A stretch of 64,000 nt of DNA from Paenibacillus sp. cl123. Its GTDB lineage: Bacteria; Bacillota; Bacilli; Paenibacillales; NBRC-103111. The stretch is from assembly GCF_900101595.1 (NCBI RefSeq), contig NZ_FMYY01000007.1:114288-178287 (forward strand). Reading direction: 5' to 3'. Positions 14,162 to 23,457 of this stretch are shown piece by piece (positions within the stretch are counted from its first letter, which is position 1; every line of letters starts with the position of its first letter). The notes under the pieces are model-generated. The model ran no database searches. It was not told where the DNA came from and saw only the letters and a program-made list of their open reading frames with translations. A program made the position numbers and the translations under genes.

Positions 14162-17100
14162 GACGGCATCAGTCCCCCTCTGGCCCTAGACTCGTTTTGG
14201 GCGATGGACATAAACTCCTGGACCAACTCCATTGCCAATTTCTTTATGTCATCGTCCTTTCGAATGTTAAAAACAGCTCCTGCAAACATACCTTCAAAGT
14301 TAATGCTGGACCATCCTGCTGTCGGTTGCCCTCTGTTCGAATCTGCAGACATGGCAGAAACGTTACCTCCTGGCACTTGGACAGATTGCATCAACGGAGT
14401 GGCTGCTGCTGCCATTGCTGCTGATTGGCGCCGGATATCATCTAAGCTATCCCTGATGCCGAGTGCCATCCCTTCCCCTGTAAAGCGACCAAGTTGCATT
14501 GTGACTCGAGATGGCGACCTAATTCCGAGAGGTTGCTTAATCCATTCCACCACGCCGCCTGCAAGGTCTCCGAATACATCTTTGACCGAATTAAACTTTT
14601 CCTTGATTCCTTCGATAAATCCATCTATAACGTTGCGCCCAATTTCTCGTAGGTCGATACCTTTAAAAAAAACTTCGATCGGCTGCCATTTAGATGAGAC
14701 CCACGATACAAATTCATCCAACTTCTCGCCGGCGGCAATCTTCATCCGGATGTAGCCAGTACGGACGGCTTCAATCTGATTCTCTATGTTGGTCTTTGTG
14801 TCTTTGACAACGCCATCCCAGGTTCGGCCAACATCATCCTTGAAAACTTCCCATTTACTTTTTACTTGCCCCGTTTCCCAATCGACTTCCTTCCAGTGAT
14901 CGCCGGCCTGGGCTTTGGCTGCGTCAACCACCTTTTGGTGCATTTCCTCGGCATTGGAAACCGCAGCGTCGCGTTGCCTCTTGGCATCAGCAATGAGCTT
15001 GTCGGCCTGCTCTGCACTTATGCTCTTCGTTTCATCCCGCTGGCGGATGATCTCCGCTACTACCTTACTGTACTGCTCCTCCGCTGATTTGATGGATTGC
15101 TCTTTCTGAGTTGCGCTGTTCTTCGCAACCTCCGCAGCCTGGCGAGTTGTGATTTCTCCAGCTTCAGCTTTCATTTTTTCGAGGATAGCTTTCTGTTGTG
15201 TCTCATGCTCGCCGAGCGTTCGTAGTCCGATATCACGCATGTTTTTCTGGATCTGGTTGATCTCGGTCTGTTCTTGCTGGGTCAATGCCCGCTTGTCATC
15301 CAATGCTTTGGATAAAATCTCTGCAATACGCTTCTGCCCAGTCTCTATCTCCGTTGACTCTTTGGATTGGGACTCCTGTAGTTTTTTCAAGGCCGCAGCC
15401 TTTTCTTCCTCGGTTAAGGTAGCTGATTTGGAAAAGAAATCTCTCATGGTCTGTAGTTGCTCTGCATGGCTAACGCCCATATTTTCGGTAATTGTCGCGC
15501 CCATCGAGAAAAACGTGTCCGCGATCTTCGTTGCTGTTTCCTCTGTCACTTTCCCGCCAGACCATTTAAGCTGATTGAGCGCCACAGTGGCAGTGTCATT
15601 GAGCCCTAAAAAGGCCTTGAAGGACTCGACTTCCATCTTTTTGGTTGCTTCCCCAACCCCGGCTATTGCTGGCTTAAGGCCCTGGTTCAAGGTTTTTTCC
15701 AACTCTTTGGCCTTGTCCGCTACACTAGAGCCAACAGACGGCGGGCTGAAAGAAGTAGTTCCTCCATCATTCTTCTTGGCTGCCTCCAACTCTTTAAGTT
15801 TGGCCTGCAGCGCCTCAAGTTTCGTGACTTGATCGTCAATGTATGGGCTCAAATCAATAGCGGATTTAACTGCTTCAGCAATTGACCTCTTCTCGGAGTC
15901 GAGGCCTTTGGCAAAACTATCGGCCATACTTTGACCTGCATCCTGCCACTTAGGAGCGTAGGTTTCGAGCAATTGAATGATTTCTTCATTGTTTTGCTCG
16001 ATAATCAATTTCCTGGCCTCTGCACGAGTGTTCTCGTCTGCCTTCAACTCATCAAACTTTTGCTTGATTGCTTTTTTTTCTTCCTCGAGCGATTCCTTTG
16101 CGGCCTTGAGTTGGTCCTTCTCATCCTCGATCAAGGACTTGGACTTTTCCTTGCTCTGCTCTTTTTCCTGGCCAAGACGTTCAATCGTCGCATCAAGCAT
16201 GTCTTTCTCATTAGTCTTCTTGTTCTGGAGTTCTTCCTTGAGAGCGTCGCGCCGATCAGACGCAGACTGTTTGATCACATCTATTTGAGCTTTGAGTTGT
16301 TCCTTCTCGGCTTTTCTGCTCTCCTGCAAAAGCTCCTTTTGCCGAGTAGCCGTTTCCTTATCGATATCAGCCTGTATCTTTGCTCGTTCTTCGGCCGATT
16401 CGGCGACAGCAAGGTTCCTTCTCAGTTCGGCTAATTTCGCTTGATATTCTTGTTCCTTGCGTGCCTTTTCCTCCGCCTCGGCTTGAGAGTCGATTCCATC
16501 AATTTGGTCCTGTATGACTTTGATAGCTGCTGCTGTGTCCGCATCTATGTTTTTCAGCTTGGCGGCATATTCGCGGTCATACTCTTTTATCTTGGCGTCA
16601 CTGGTTTTACGCTGTAGTTTGACCTCTTCATCTGAAACCTTCTCAGCAGCCCTCTGCTGGTCCTCAAGCAACTTTACCCGGGCCTCTGCAGCCTTCTCAG
16701 CCTCTCTAACCTCAACATCTTTACTGGCAATTGCCAGTTTCTCCTGTTCGTCATAACGCTTCTTGAGCGCCTGGACAATGGCATCCCCGAGTTTGTTAAG
16801 GACATCTTTGCTTTTGTCGACTTCTGCCTTCATCTTGTCGACCATTTCTTTCATGTCCTCTACAGCAGTTTCCTTCGCTTTCTTGCTGCCAGCCCCGACG
16901 CCCGATGCCAGATTATCCCCGATCTTCCTGCCCTCGGTCTCTGCAGTTTTCGTTGTGTCAGTAAGAGTTCCCTTGGATTCGTCCCGGAATTGCTTAAAGC
17001 TGCCAGATCCTTTATCCGCTGCCGCCTTAGCCTGGTCACCGAACCTCTCCACCGCTGGGACAGCGTCCTTACTAAAGTGTCGATATAGCGCAGTGCTTGC

Positions 17101-18912
17101 TGCAGTGAGTGCAACAATAGCCGCGATAGTCCAACCAATTGGCCCACTCATTGCTGCAATGGCTGCCCCGGCGCCTGTCGCTGCTGTTCCAGCCGCAGCT
17201 GTAGCAGAAGCTGCAGCGGCCGCCGAGGCGGAGAATGTGGAGAGAGCGACCATAATTTGTCCAATAACAGCAGCCAATTTACCCAAACCTAAAAGCAACG
17301 GACCAGCAGCTGCTGCCATTGCGCCTATGGAAATGAGGGTTGTTTGCATACTTTTATCCAGACCTACAAACCAATTTGCACCTTGCTCGATCAGTTTGAA
17401 TAAAGGTGCCGCGGCGTCGAGTGCTTTCATCATGGCCGGAATGAGTGCCTGACCTAGCGTTATCCCGATATCGACAAGTCTGTTTTTCATGATCTGTAGT
17501 TGCGACGCCGTAGTCTTGTAGCGTTGTTCAGCCTCGTTCGTGAGGGCTGTATTCTCCTTCCAAGCTTTGGACCCAAGTTCTATGGAGTCGCGGAACAAGT
17601 CGCCGGCACCTGAAGCACGCAACAAGGAGTCACGCACACGAATTTCTGACAACTCCAGTTTATCAAGGACACCGAACGTGTTTGTCCCCGACTTGGACAT
17701 TCGTCCCAAACCTTCGATAAAGTCAAGGATCGCCGAGGCTGCATCCTCCTTGAAGGCTCTTCGGAAATCAGTTGTGCTCTTCCCAGCTACCTGGGCGAAG
17801 AGGTTCAGTTTTTCTCCGCCAACATCAACAGCTTGGGCAATATCAATCATGACTCTACTTATCGCCGATCCACCAGCTTCGGCCTCGATACCAACAGAGG
17901 ATAATGCTCCCGCGAAACCTAGAATCTGCGCTTCCGTCAGGCCGATTTGATGCCCGGCGCCTGCAATTCGCAAGCCCATCGCCACGATTTCCGATTCCGT
18001 CGTCGCTAAGTTGTTGCCCAGGCCAACGATTGTCGCGCCAAGGCGATCAAAGTTTTGCTGAGGCATTTGGGTAATGTTTGCCAACCGCGCCAGTGCCGTA
18101 GCTGCTTCATCACTGCTCATATTGGTAGCCACGCCTAGGTCAACCATTGTTCGGGTAAAACCCATTATGGCGTCCTTCTTGATGCCTAACTGGCCCGCCG
18201 CCTCACCAACCTTCGCGATTTCAGTTGCCGAAGCCGGGATTTCCTTCGCCATATTACGAATCCCTTTTTCAAGGGCTGCGAATTCAGCCTCTGTTCCATT
18301 TACCGTTTTTCGCACGCCCGCGAACGCTGTCTCGAAGTCAATGGCAGCTTTGGTGGACAGCCCCGCCGCCGCAGTTAGCGGCGCCGTTACCCCAATTGTT
18401 AGAGCCTTGCCCGCTTCTGTCATAACCTTTCCCACAGACTCCATTTTTTTGCCTGCTGCCGCAAACTGATCGGATAATTTCGACCATGCAGCAGCCTGCT
18501 GCGCTGCCTGTGATGTAGCCTGCTTCATCCCATTTTGCATTTTTTCAAGGTCTGCGTTGGTTGAGTTCAATTCGTTCGATAGGGTTGCGAGGGTCGCTTC
18601 CGCTTTATTCAATTGCACCTGTAGGTTCTGAGTTTCGCGCGCGTCCTGACCCTTCTTTTCCGCCGACTCCGCATGTTTAGCAGACAATGCAGCTACTTTT
18701 TGCTGTTGGATATCGATCTGCTTGTTCAAAGCATCTGCCTTGGTCTTGAGTCCTTCCTCAGTCTTGCCAAAGTCTCCGAGTTGGGCAGAAGCCTTTTGAA
18801 ACTCCGAGGTGACCAGTTTCATCTGCCGGTCCAACTCAGCCATGCTCTTCGTAATCCCGGTGTCGTCTATCGCTATTTTGGCGACTAGCCCGGCCACCTC
18901 GATATTCTCCAC
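14158..18912 (-). CDS. Tail tape measure protein
   Basis: The 1584-residue protein has an N-terminal coiled coil (~1-130), the TP901-type tape-measure core (~150-450; GVRKTVNGTEAEF, LGIKKDAIMGFTRTMVDLG), and membrane-active Ala/Gly-rich segments (~505-610). A very long charged coiled coil follows (~690-1060), then further helical regions. It sets tail length and is ejected on infection. By the usual ~0.15 nm per residue it predicts a tail of about 235 nm, long for a siphophage. It follows the frameshifted chaperone gene and precedes Dit. Confidence 0.95.
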   Translation of the reverse strand: MENIEVAGLVAKIAIDDTGITKSMAELDRQMKLVTSEFQKASAQLGDFGKTEEGLKTKADALNKQIDIQQQKVAALSAKHAESAEKKGQDARETQNLQVQLNKAEATLATLSNELNSTNADLEKMQNGMKQATSQAAQQAAAWSKLSDQFAAAGKKMESVGKVMTEAGKALTIGVTAPLTAAAGLSTKAAIDFETAFAGVRKTVNGTEAEFAALEKGIRNMAKEIPASATEIAKVGEAAGQLGIKKDAIMGFTRTMVDLGVATNMSSDEAATALARLANITQMPQQNFDRLGATIVGLGNNLATTESEIVAMGLRIAGAGHQIGLTEAQILGFAGALSSVGIEAEAGGSAISRVMIDIAQAVDVGGEKLNLFAQVAGKSTTDFRRAFKEDAASAILDFIEGLGRMSKSGTNTFGVLDKLELSEIRVRDSLLRASGAGDLFRDSIELGSKAWKENTALTNEAEQRYKTTASQLQIMKNRLVDIGITLGQALIPAMMKALDAAAPLFKLIEQGANWFVGLDKSMQTTLISIGAMAAAAGPLLLGLGKLAAVIGQIMVALSTFSASAAAAASATAAAGTAATGAGAAIAAMSGPIGWTIAAIVALTAASTALYRHFSKDAVPAVERFGDQAKAAADKGSGSFKQFRDESKGTLTDTTKTAETEGRKIGDNLASGVGAGSKKAKETAVEDMKEMVDKMKAEVDKSKDVLNKLGDAIVQALKKRYDEQEKLAIASKDVEVREAEKAAEARVKLLEDQQRAAEKVSDEEVKLQRKTSDAKIKEYDREYAAKLKNIDADTAAAIKVIQDQIDGIDSQAEAEEKARKEQEYQAKLAELRRNLAVAESAEERAKIQADIDKETATRQKELLQESRKAEKEQLKAQIDVIKQSASDRRDALKEELQNKKTNEKDMLDATIERLGQEKEQSKEKSKSLIEDEKDQLKAAKESLEEEKKAIKQKFDELKADENTRAEARKLIIEQNNEEIIQLLETYAPKWQDAGQSMADSFAKGLDSEKRSIAEAVKSAIDLSPYIDDQVTKLEALQAKLKELEAAKKNDGGTTSFSPPSVGSSVADKAKELEKTLNQGLKPAIAGVGEATKKMEVESFKAFLGLNDTATVALNQLKWSGGKVTEETATKIADTFFSMGATITENMGVSHAEQLQTMRDFFSKSATLTEEEKAAALKKLQESQSKESTEIETGQKRIAEILSKALDDKRALTQQEQTEINQIQKNMRDIGLRTLGEHETQQKAILEKMKAEAGEITTRQAAEVAKNSATQKEQSIKSAEEQYSKVVAEIIRQRDETKSISAEQADKLIADAKRQRDAAVSNAEEMHQKVVDAAKAQAGDHWKEVDWETGQVKSKWEVFKDDVGRTWDGVVKDTKTNIENQIEAVRTGYIRMKIAAGEKLDEFVSWVSSKWQPIEVFFKGIDLREIGRNVIDGFIEGIKEKFNSVKDVFGDLAGGVVEWIKQPLGIRSPSRVTMQLGRFTGEGMALGIRDSLDDIRRQSAAMAAAATPLMQSVQVPGGNVSAMSADSNRGQPTAGWSSINFEGMFAGAVFNIRKDDDIKKLAMELVQEFMSIAQNESRARGGLMPS

Positions 18913-18932
18913 GATTCTCTCCCCTTTCCGGA

Positions 18933-19124
18933 TTAAAGTCCGAGACTATCCAGTGTGCTATGGGCAGCCTCTTTTTCCTTGCTGCTGGCGCTCGAAATCA
19001 ACTGGAAATAAAAAAAGATGTCCATCTCGTCGATTGCGGCGAGTGTCCATCCCTGCTTTAAAAGTGTCGAGTACAGTTCATTGATAAATTGCTGGGGGTC
19101 AAATTCCCCCTCTACACGTTTGGG
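18933..19124 (-). CDS. gpT-like extension of the tail assembly chaperone, reached by -1 frameshift
   Basis: In the -1 frame relative to the 19112 gene, an open frame without its own start runs past that gene's stop to TAA at 18933-18935. It encodes KRVEGEFDPQQFINELYSTL, a helical segment and an acidic-basic C-terminus. At 19118-19124 (minus strand) the heptamer C CCA AAC, three codons before the zero-frame stop, allows slippage to CCC AAA. This is the standard gpG/gpGT arrangement directly before the tape measure. Confidence 0.8.
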   Translation of the reverse strand, partial: PKRVEGEFDPQQFINELYSTLLKQGWTLAAIDEMDIFFYFQLISSASSKEKEAAHSTLDSLGL

Positions 19125-19414
19125 GCGTCAGGATCTGTCCCTACAGCGTCGGAGGCACCATTTACCACCTCATTGATGCAATTCGTAATTGTCGGCAACA
19201 GCACTCTGGCATCGACGCCTCTGTAAAAAGTATCTCGATTGAACTGTTTATCAAAGAGATCAACAACGTAATCAACCATTGCGTCAAGCGTTGTTTCGTC
19301 AATTTTTCCATCAAACTTTTTTTGGATCTCCAGGGTACGCCGGAACATGAGCCCCGAAATAAAGCCTTGCGTGAAAGTAGTGTCCTTGCCTTCTACCTTA
19401 AGCTTGATTTCCAT
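19112..19414 (-). CDS. Tail assembly chaperone, gpG-like
   Basis: This 100-residue acidic helical protein (MEIKLKVEGKDTTFTQGFIS, FRRTLEIQKKFDG) lies between the tail tube gene and the tape measure. Size and position match the G chaperones that coat the tape measure during tail assembly. Its end carries the slippery site that yields the longer GT form ending at 18933. Confidence 0.8.
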   Translation of the reverse strand: MEIKLKVEGKDTTFTQGFISGLMFRRTLEIQKKFDGKIDETTLDAMVDYVVDLFDKQFNRDTFYRGVDARVLLPTITNCINEVVNGASDAVGTDPDAPNV

Positions 19415-19460
19415 AGATAATCTCCTCCTCGATCATGAAAAAGAGGCCCCTGAAGGACCT

Positions 19461-20357
19461 CTATGCAGTAGTAAATTTGATGATATTCGTGGCAGCCAGA
19501 GCATTGCCGGCGATGTCTTTGACTCCAAGCCCAGCAGACGCCAAGTACGCAGTAGCTGCAGCAAGATTGGCCGCGGGGGTAAAGGTGACAACTTTCTGAG
19601 CAGTGTCAATGGTCAGCGTGCCTTGTACTGCACCGCTTCCGTCTGCCTTCTGTACCAAAAAATTACCTGCATTAACGGTATCGGGGTTGATTGCCTTGTT
19701 GAAAGTCCACTTAACCGAGCTGCTCGCCGGCACCGCAGTAGCGTTGTTTGCAGGCGTTGTTGTAACGGTTGGCAAGGTAGTATCCGCTCCAGGAATGTAA
19801 ACTGTATTGAAGAAGTTGTTTATGAACGTATTGGACACACCCGGATCACCTTCAGTAACCCCATATCTCCACCGTTCATCTGTCTGACGGGAGATGAATG
19901 TAGCATTAATTGTTGGAGTTTGAAAAGTCGGTGTATCGCCTTTGGTGTTCGCTTCCTCTTCACCTGGAGTGAATCTGCCCTTGTACAACCATACATAACG
20001 GAATTTTTTATTCGACATGCGCCGGCGGTAACCAATTGCTACGTACGGTCCGATATCCGTAGACTTTTCGTCAACACCACCATTAGCATCAATCGTATGA
20101 CCAAGCAATGCAGCACGGTCAGCCGATGGGATATCAGCCACGTTAAGCGACACAGCAATGTCCCCCATAGAGCTCGCACTTTCGTATGCGATATCGTCGG
20201 CGTAAAGTGTGGTGCTATTGATCGTTGGGGTGATCGTGGCCTGGATAGCCCCCCAGATTCGTTTCGGGGTATCGTAGGTTTCATTCGACTCATCGGTCAT
20301 TAAGGCGTAAAAGAGCATATCCAATCCAACCGGAATGTTTTTTGCCAATTCAATCAA
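19461..20357 (-). CDS. Major tail tube protein with C-terminal Ig-like domain
   Basis: Residues ~1-195 resemble phi13-type major tail proteins (VGLDMLFYALMTDE, IGYRRRMSNKKFRYVWLYKG). Residues ~200-298 form a bacterial Ig-like domain of the SbsA type (PTVTTTPANNATAVP, VKWTFNKAINPDTV, GVKDIAGNALA). Ig-like domains on tail tubes are displayed on the outer surface and may bind carbohydrates weakly. It overlaps the preceding gene by 4 bases. Confidence 0.85.
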   Translation of the reverse strand: MIELAKNIPVGLDMLFYALMTDESNETYDTPKRIWGAIQATITPTINSTTLYADDIAYESASSMGDIAVSLNVADIPSADRAALLGHTIDANGGVDEKSTDIGPYVAIGYRRRMSNKKFRYVWLYKGRFTPGEEEANTKGDTPTFQTPTINATFISRQTDERWRYGVTEGDPGVSNTFINNFFNTVYIPGADTTLPTVTTTPANNATAVPASSSVKWTFNKAINPDTVNAGNFLVQKADGSGAVQGTLTIDTAQKVVTFTPAANLAAATAYLASAGLGVKDIAGNALAATNIIKFTTA

Positions 20358-20719
20358 TCCTCCTGTATTCGCGTCCGATACCGGAGCGCTTTGTGATAAA
20401 CCTTGGTATCTTCCTCGTAAAGATCAGCGCCAGAGGTTCGGGTATACCCCAATTCCTTCATTGTCCGATCAACCTCTTTGGCAATAGCCGAAGTACTGCC
20501 TTTGGACCAAATATCTACCTGAAGGACGATGTCGCTTGCAATTGGAGTATCGTCGGCGAAAAAACTGTCGCGATTGTTCACTTCAAAGTACGTGACCCGT
20601 GGGTATGTCTCCGATTTTGGAGAAACGAGCTGATATATCTCAGTACCTCCGAGCAGGGAGACCAATGCTTGATTGCCCAGCAGCGCAGCGTGTAGGATTG
20701 CTTTGACATCAGTAATCAC
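20354..20719 (-). CDS. Tail completion protein, DUF3168/Gp17-like
   Basis: This 121-residue protein (LLGGTEIYQLVSPKSETYP, DIVLQVDIWSKG) matches the DUF3168 family, which caps the tail tube at its head-proximal end. It sits between the HK97 gp10-like gene and the tail tube gene, the expected order. Confidence 0.75.
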   Translation of the reverse strand: MITDVKAILHAALLGNQALVSLLGGTEIYQLVSPKSETYPRVTYFEVNNRDSFFADDTPIASDIVLQVDIWSKGSTSAIAKEVDRTMKELGYTRTSGADLYEEDTKVYHKALRYRTRIQED

Positions 20720-21111
20720 TTGCCCCGCAACCCCTTTCGGAACTCATCTACAAGGATTTGGAGCGCTTCGCCCTTCTTTTCGAGGAAGCCTGGTTCAGCC
20801 CATGGTTGAGCAGACATTTTCGATGTCCCCCATTCCAGAAAATGTCCGCGCCAGGCAGTTTTCTTCCCCGCTCCTATGCGTACAAACTTAAGTCCATCCT
20901 GTCTTATAACACGACTCACCTTGATGTCCTGTTTCAAGTGCTTGTACTTGAGATTGGAGACGTTGACTCGGGCGCTCATGGCCTCTGCAATGGGTTCACC
21001 AGCCGTTTTCAAGGCCTTGTTCTCCAGGCGATCGGCAGCGCCGTTAAGCTTAGACCTGATAGCTGCAAGCATTTCTTTACCCCCCAAGAGTTCTGCGCGC
21101 CCATTAGCCAT
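20716..21111 (-). CDS. HK97 gp10-family tail/head-joining protein
   Basis: This 131-residue protein has LENKALKTAGEPIAEAM and a C-terminal GHFLEWGTSKMSAQPW motif, the mark of HK97 gp10-type proteins. These act at the head-tail interface. It overlaps the genes on both sides (4 and 8 bases). Confidence 0.8.
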   Translation of the reverse strand: MANGRAELLGGKEMLAAIRSKLNGAADRLENKALKTAGEPIAEAMSARVNVSNLKYKHLKQDIKVSRVIRQDGLKFVRIGAGKKTAWRGHFLEWGTSKMSAQPWAEPGFLEKKGEALQILVDEFRKGLRGK

Positions 21112-21448
21112 TTTTCAGCGCCTCCTGCGTCATCAGGTGCGTTTCGGTTCCGTCACCTTTGGGATCATCTAGGACGGCCATGATGTTGTAAATACGTCCG
21201 CTATCGATTAAGCGCATGTCCTCTGCGATCCCTTGGCGGCATCGAATTTCGTATCGGACAGTATTTTCAGCATTGACAGCGGCTGCAGCGAAGAATTCCC
21301 GCCCCCTTAAAGGCCTCCTTGCAGCCCAAAGTGAAATAATATCTACCCAATTGGGTGTAAAAATCCCTTCGTTGTCCGTCGTGTGACCGTCCTGTCGCTG
21401 GATTTTAATGCGCCGATCGTACTTACTCGGATTGGTCGGATTCGACAT
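21104..21448 (-). CDS. Phage head closure protein (SPP1 gp16-like)
   Basis: This 114-residue protein has YDRRIKIQRQDG, WAARRPLRGREFFAAAAV and RIYNIMAVLDD, matching the head-tail adaptor family (PF05521) that closes the capsid after packaging. It overlaps the preceding gene by 26 bases. Confidence 0.8.
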   Translation of the reverse strand: MSNPTNPSKYDRRIKIQRQDGHTTDNEGIFTPNWVDIISLWAARRPLRGREFFAAAAVNAENTVRYEIRCRQGIAEDMRLIDSGRIYNIMAVLDDPKGDGTETHLMTQEALKNG

Positions 21449-21752
21449 CTTCTCCGCCTTCCGGCTCCTGCACTTCTACCGTAGGATCAGCAGTCTTTGG
21501 CTTACGACCACCGCGCTTCTTCGGTACCGCAGTTCCTCCCTCTCCAGGGTTAGTTGTATGTCCCAGCGATTCATCTTTTCCTGCAAACAACTGCCCCTGT
21601 GTAGGCGCCGAAGTTTCCCCCGCGTCAATAAAGCCACGCCGGTGGAGGTCCGCTGCCCGCTCGATATCATCGGTAGGGTAAAGTCCACCTGTTTCATGGA
21701 TTGCGAGTGTAAACTTGTCCCGAAACGTCCTTAAAACACGGTATTTTTGCAT
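21423..21752 (-). CDS. Hypothetical head-region protein
   Basis: The 109-residue product begins MQKYRVLRTFRDKFTLAIHE with an SH3-like N-terminal ~45 residues (GGLYPTDDIERAADL). A Pro/Gly/Lys-rich disordered tail and acidic C-terminus follow. It lies between the connector and head-closure genes in the structural operon. Small proteins like this are common there, but no function is recognised. Confidence 0.65.
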   Translation of the reverse strand: MQKYRVLRTFRDKFTLAIHETGGLYPTDDIERAADLHRRGFIDAGETSAPTQGQLFAGKDESLGHTTNPGEGGTAVPKKRGGRKPKTADPTVEVQEPEGGEDVESDQSE

Positions 21753-21756
21753 TTTT

Positions 21757-22026
21757 TCACCCCATTTTTAACTGCAAAATGATTGATTCAAGCGAAAAAC
21801 TGAGCTTATCGATCTTCATTGCCGGGTTGCGGTTCTCATAATTGAGAGCGACAAGGAGCATGACTGCCAACTTGTACTTCGCTGCATTCGACTCCGGCAC
21901 ACCAGCGTCGGTCAGGTACTCTTTGGCGGCATCAACTAAAAGAGCGAGGACCGAATCATCCTCGCTCCCATCAATCCGCAGATACGGCTTTAGCTCATTT
22001 TCCAGAGACAGTTCCATTTCAGCCAT
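21757..22026 (-). CDS. Head-tail connector protein (gp6-like)
   Basis: This 89-residue all-helical protein (LENELKPYLRID, DSVLALLVDAAKEYLTDAG) matches the gp6-like adaptor family (PF05135), which binds under the portal. It follows the capsid gene in normal siphophage order. Confidence 0.8.
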   Translation of the reverse strand: MAEMELSLENELKPYLRIDGSEDDSVLALLVDAAKEYLTDAGVPESNAAKYKLAVMLLVALNYENRNPAMKIDKLSFSLESIILQLKMG

Positions 22027-22039
22027 GGTATCACTCCGA

Positions 22040-22276
22040 TCATGGCGTAGGAATCCAATTCAGAGTAGCGATGTAAAGCTTCCCGTCCTTGGTAAAAATC
22101 TCGAACGAGTAGTCACCTGCAAGATTGGATTCGCTAAACCAAAGCGTTTCATTGCTGTCAAGGACCAGATTAATGCCGTTTTTCTTGATATATTGCACGT
22201 TGCTGGCTGCGAGGGAGACTCGAACTCCGCCTGAATCCAACAGCTCGAACTCAACGTGGTTTACCCCGTTGTGCAA
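22040..22276 (-). CDS. Hypothetical small beta-rich protein after the capsid gene
   Basis: The 78-residue product (VEFELLDSGGVRVSLAASNV, GDYSFEIFTKDGKLY) looks like an all-beta domain and lies between the capsid and connector genes. A capsid decoration or connector role is possible; no family is recognised. Confidence 0.6.
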   Translation of the reverse strand: MHNGVNHVEFELLDSGGVRVSLAASNVQYIKKNGINLVLDSNETLWFSESNLAGDYSFEIFTKDGKLYIATLNWIPTP

Positions 22277-22314
22277 GCCCTCATTGCCTGTTGGATGCCA
22301 TGTTCCAGGCAGAG

Positions 22315-23454
22315 CTAGGCCTTTTTTGCGATACGAAATGCGGACTTGAGTTTGATTTGGTGATCAATCCATGCTGTCAAAACAAAATCCCAAATGCCTG
22401 TGCGAACATTCTTGTCTCGGTCGTAAAGAATACTCGGGTCGTAGTTAAAGTGGGAGTACGAAAAATCCCCAACTACCGGGTCCGTCGCAAGGTCGCAGAA
22501 TTCAACCGGCTTACCGAGAACTTGCTCGGGTTGTGCGTTATACAAAGTAGCACTACCGTTCGCAAGGGTTTCGATAATGTCCATGTAATCTGCATATGTC
22601 ATGTAAATAGTGGCACTTTCTCGGAAATCCTCAGGCAAGTCCGCGATAGCAGCTTTGATGGCCTTGTACTTATCTGCCCCAGTAACAACCTTGATTGCAT
22701 TTTGAGTCGAGTAGAAACTCATATGCTCTTCCCCAGTTTTTGGAGTCTTAGTGAAGGCCACCTTTCGCTCCTTTGCTGCCAAACCGCTTTCCAGTGCGCG
22801 ATCAACGGTTTGGACCAAGTTTGTGTCAGTGGCTGCCAAAATCGTTTCAGAGATCGGCGCGAAGACTTTAAACTTGTGCCGGCCGAAACTTACAACATCG
22901 CCGTCAACTTTCAATTCTTTGGCCATCTCCGTGTCTGCAATAAAATCATCATCATCCAGAGTGAAGTTGACCTTTGGGATTTCAAGATTGGTGATACTGG
23001 TAAATGTGGACCGATTACGTAGGGGGTTCTTAACAAACGGCTCATGCAAGAGTTCATTTGTCATCGTAGAAGGCAAAATTTTCTCGCCGCCAGTGGAATT
23101 ATGATCGCCCAAGGCCGCCTTGACATCTGGAGTCACTTCCTGACCCTTGACAGTTGCACGGTACAAGGATGCCTTAGCAGCCTTCACTTGTTCCTTGGGA
23201 TCTGCGGAGTTAGCGCCAAATTGTTTAGGTACCTTCGCCGCCAGTGCAGCCTTTTGTTCGGTCTCCATAGCATCATGCTCTTTTTGAAGGATATCGAAGC
23301 GAGTCTGAAGGTTGGACTCTTTTGTCTCCAACGCTTTAATCGTTTCGATATTTGCATCCGGCTTGGATGCTTCAGCCAGTTTATCTTGCTTTGTAGCAGC
23401 CAGGGCATTGCCGATGGTGACCAGGTCATTTTTCACGTCAAAAAGTGTTTTCAT
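22315..23454 (-). CDS. HK97-fold major capsid protein
   Basis: The 379-residue protein has an N-terminal helical delta region (~1-105) that acts as scaffold. The HK97 capsid fold follows (KILPSTMTNELLHEPFVKNP, FAPISETILAATD, ...YDRDKNVRTGIWDFVLTAWI). It directly follows the ClpP-type protease that should remove the delta region. It is the main building block of the icosahedral head. Confidence 0.9.
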   Translation of the reverse strand: MKTLFDVKNDLVTIGNALAATKQDKLAEASKPDANIETIKALETKESNLQTRFDILQKEHDAMETEQKAALAAKVPKQFGANSADPKEQVKAAKASLYRATVKGQEVTPDVKAALGDHNSTGGEKILPSTMTNELLHEPFVKNPLRNRSTFTSITNLEIPKVNFTLDDDDFIADTEMAKELKVDGDVVSFGRHKFKVFAPISETILAATDTNLVQTVDRALESGLAAKERKVAFTKTPKTGEEHMSFYSTQNAIKVVTGADKYKAIKAAIADLPEDFRESATIYMTYADYMDIIETLANGSATLYNAQPEQVLGKPVEFCDLATDPVVGDFSYSHFNYDPSILYDRDKNVRTGIWDFVLTAWIDHQIKLKSAFRIAKKA

Positions 23455-23457
23455 TGA

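Noticed and set aside
15931..17452. Long plus-strand frames opposite the tape measure
   Set aside because: Produced by the repetitive coiled-coil codons (runs of Ser/Leu/Phe); typical antisense shadows.
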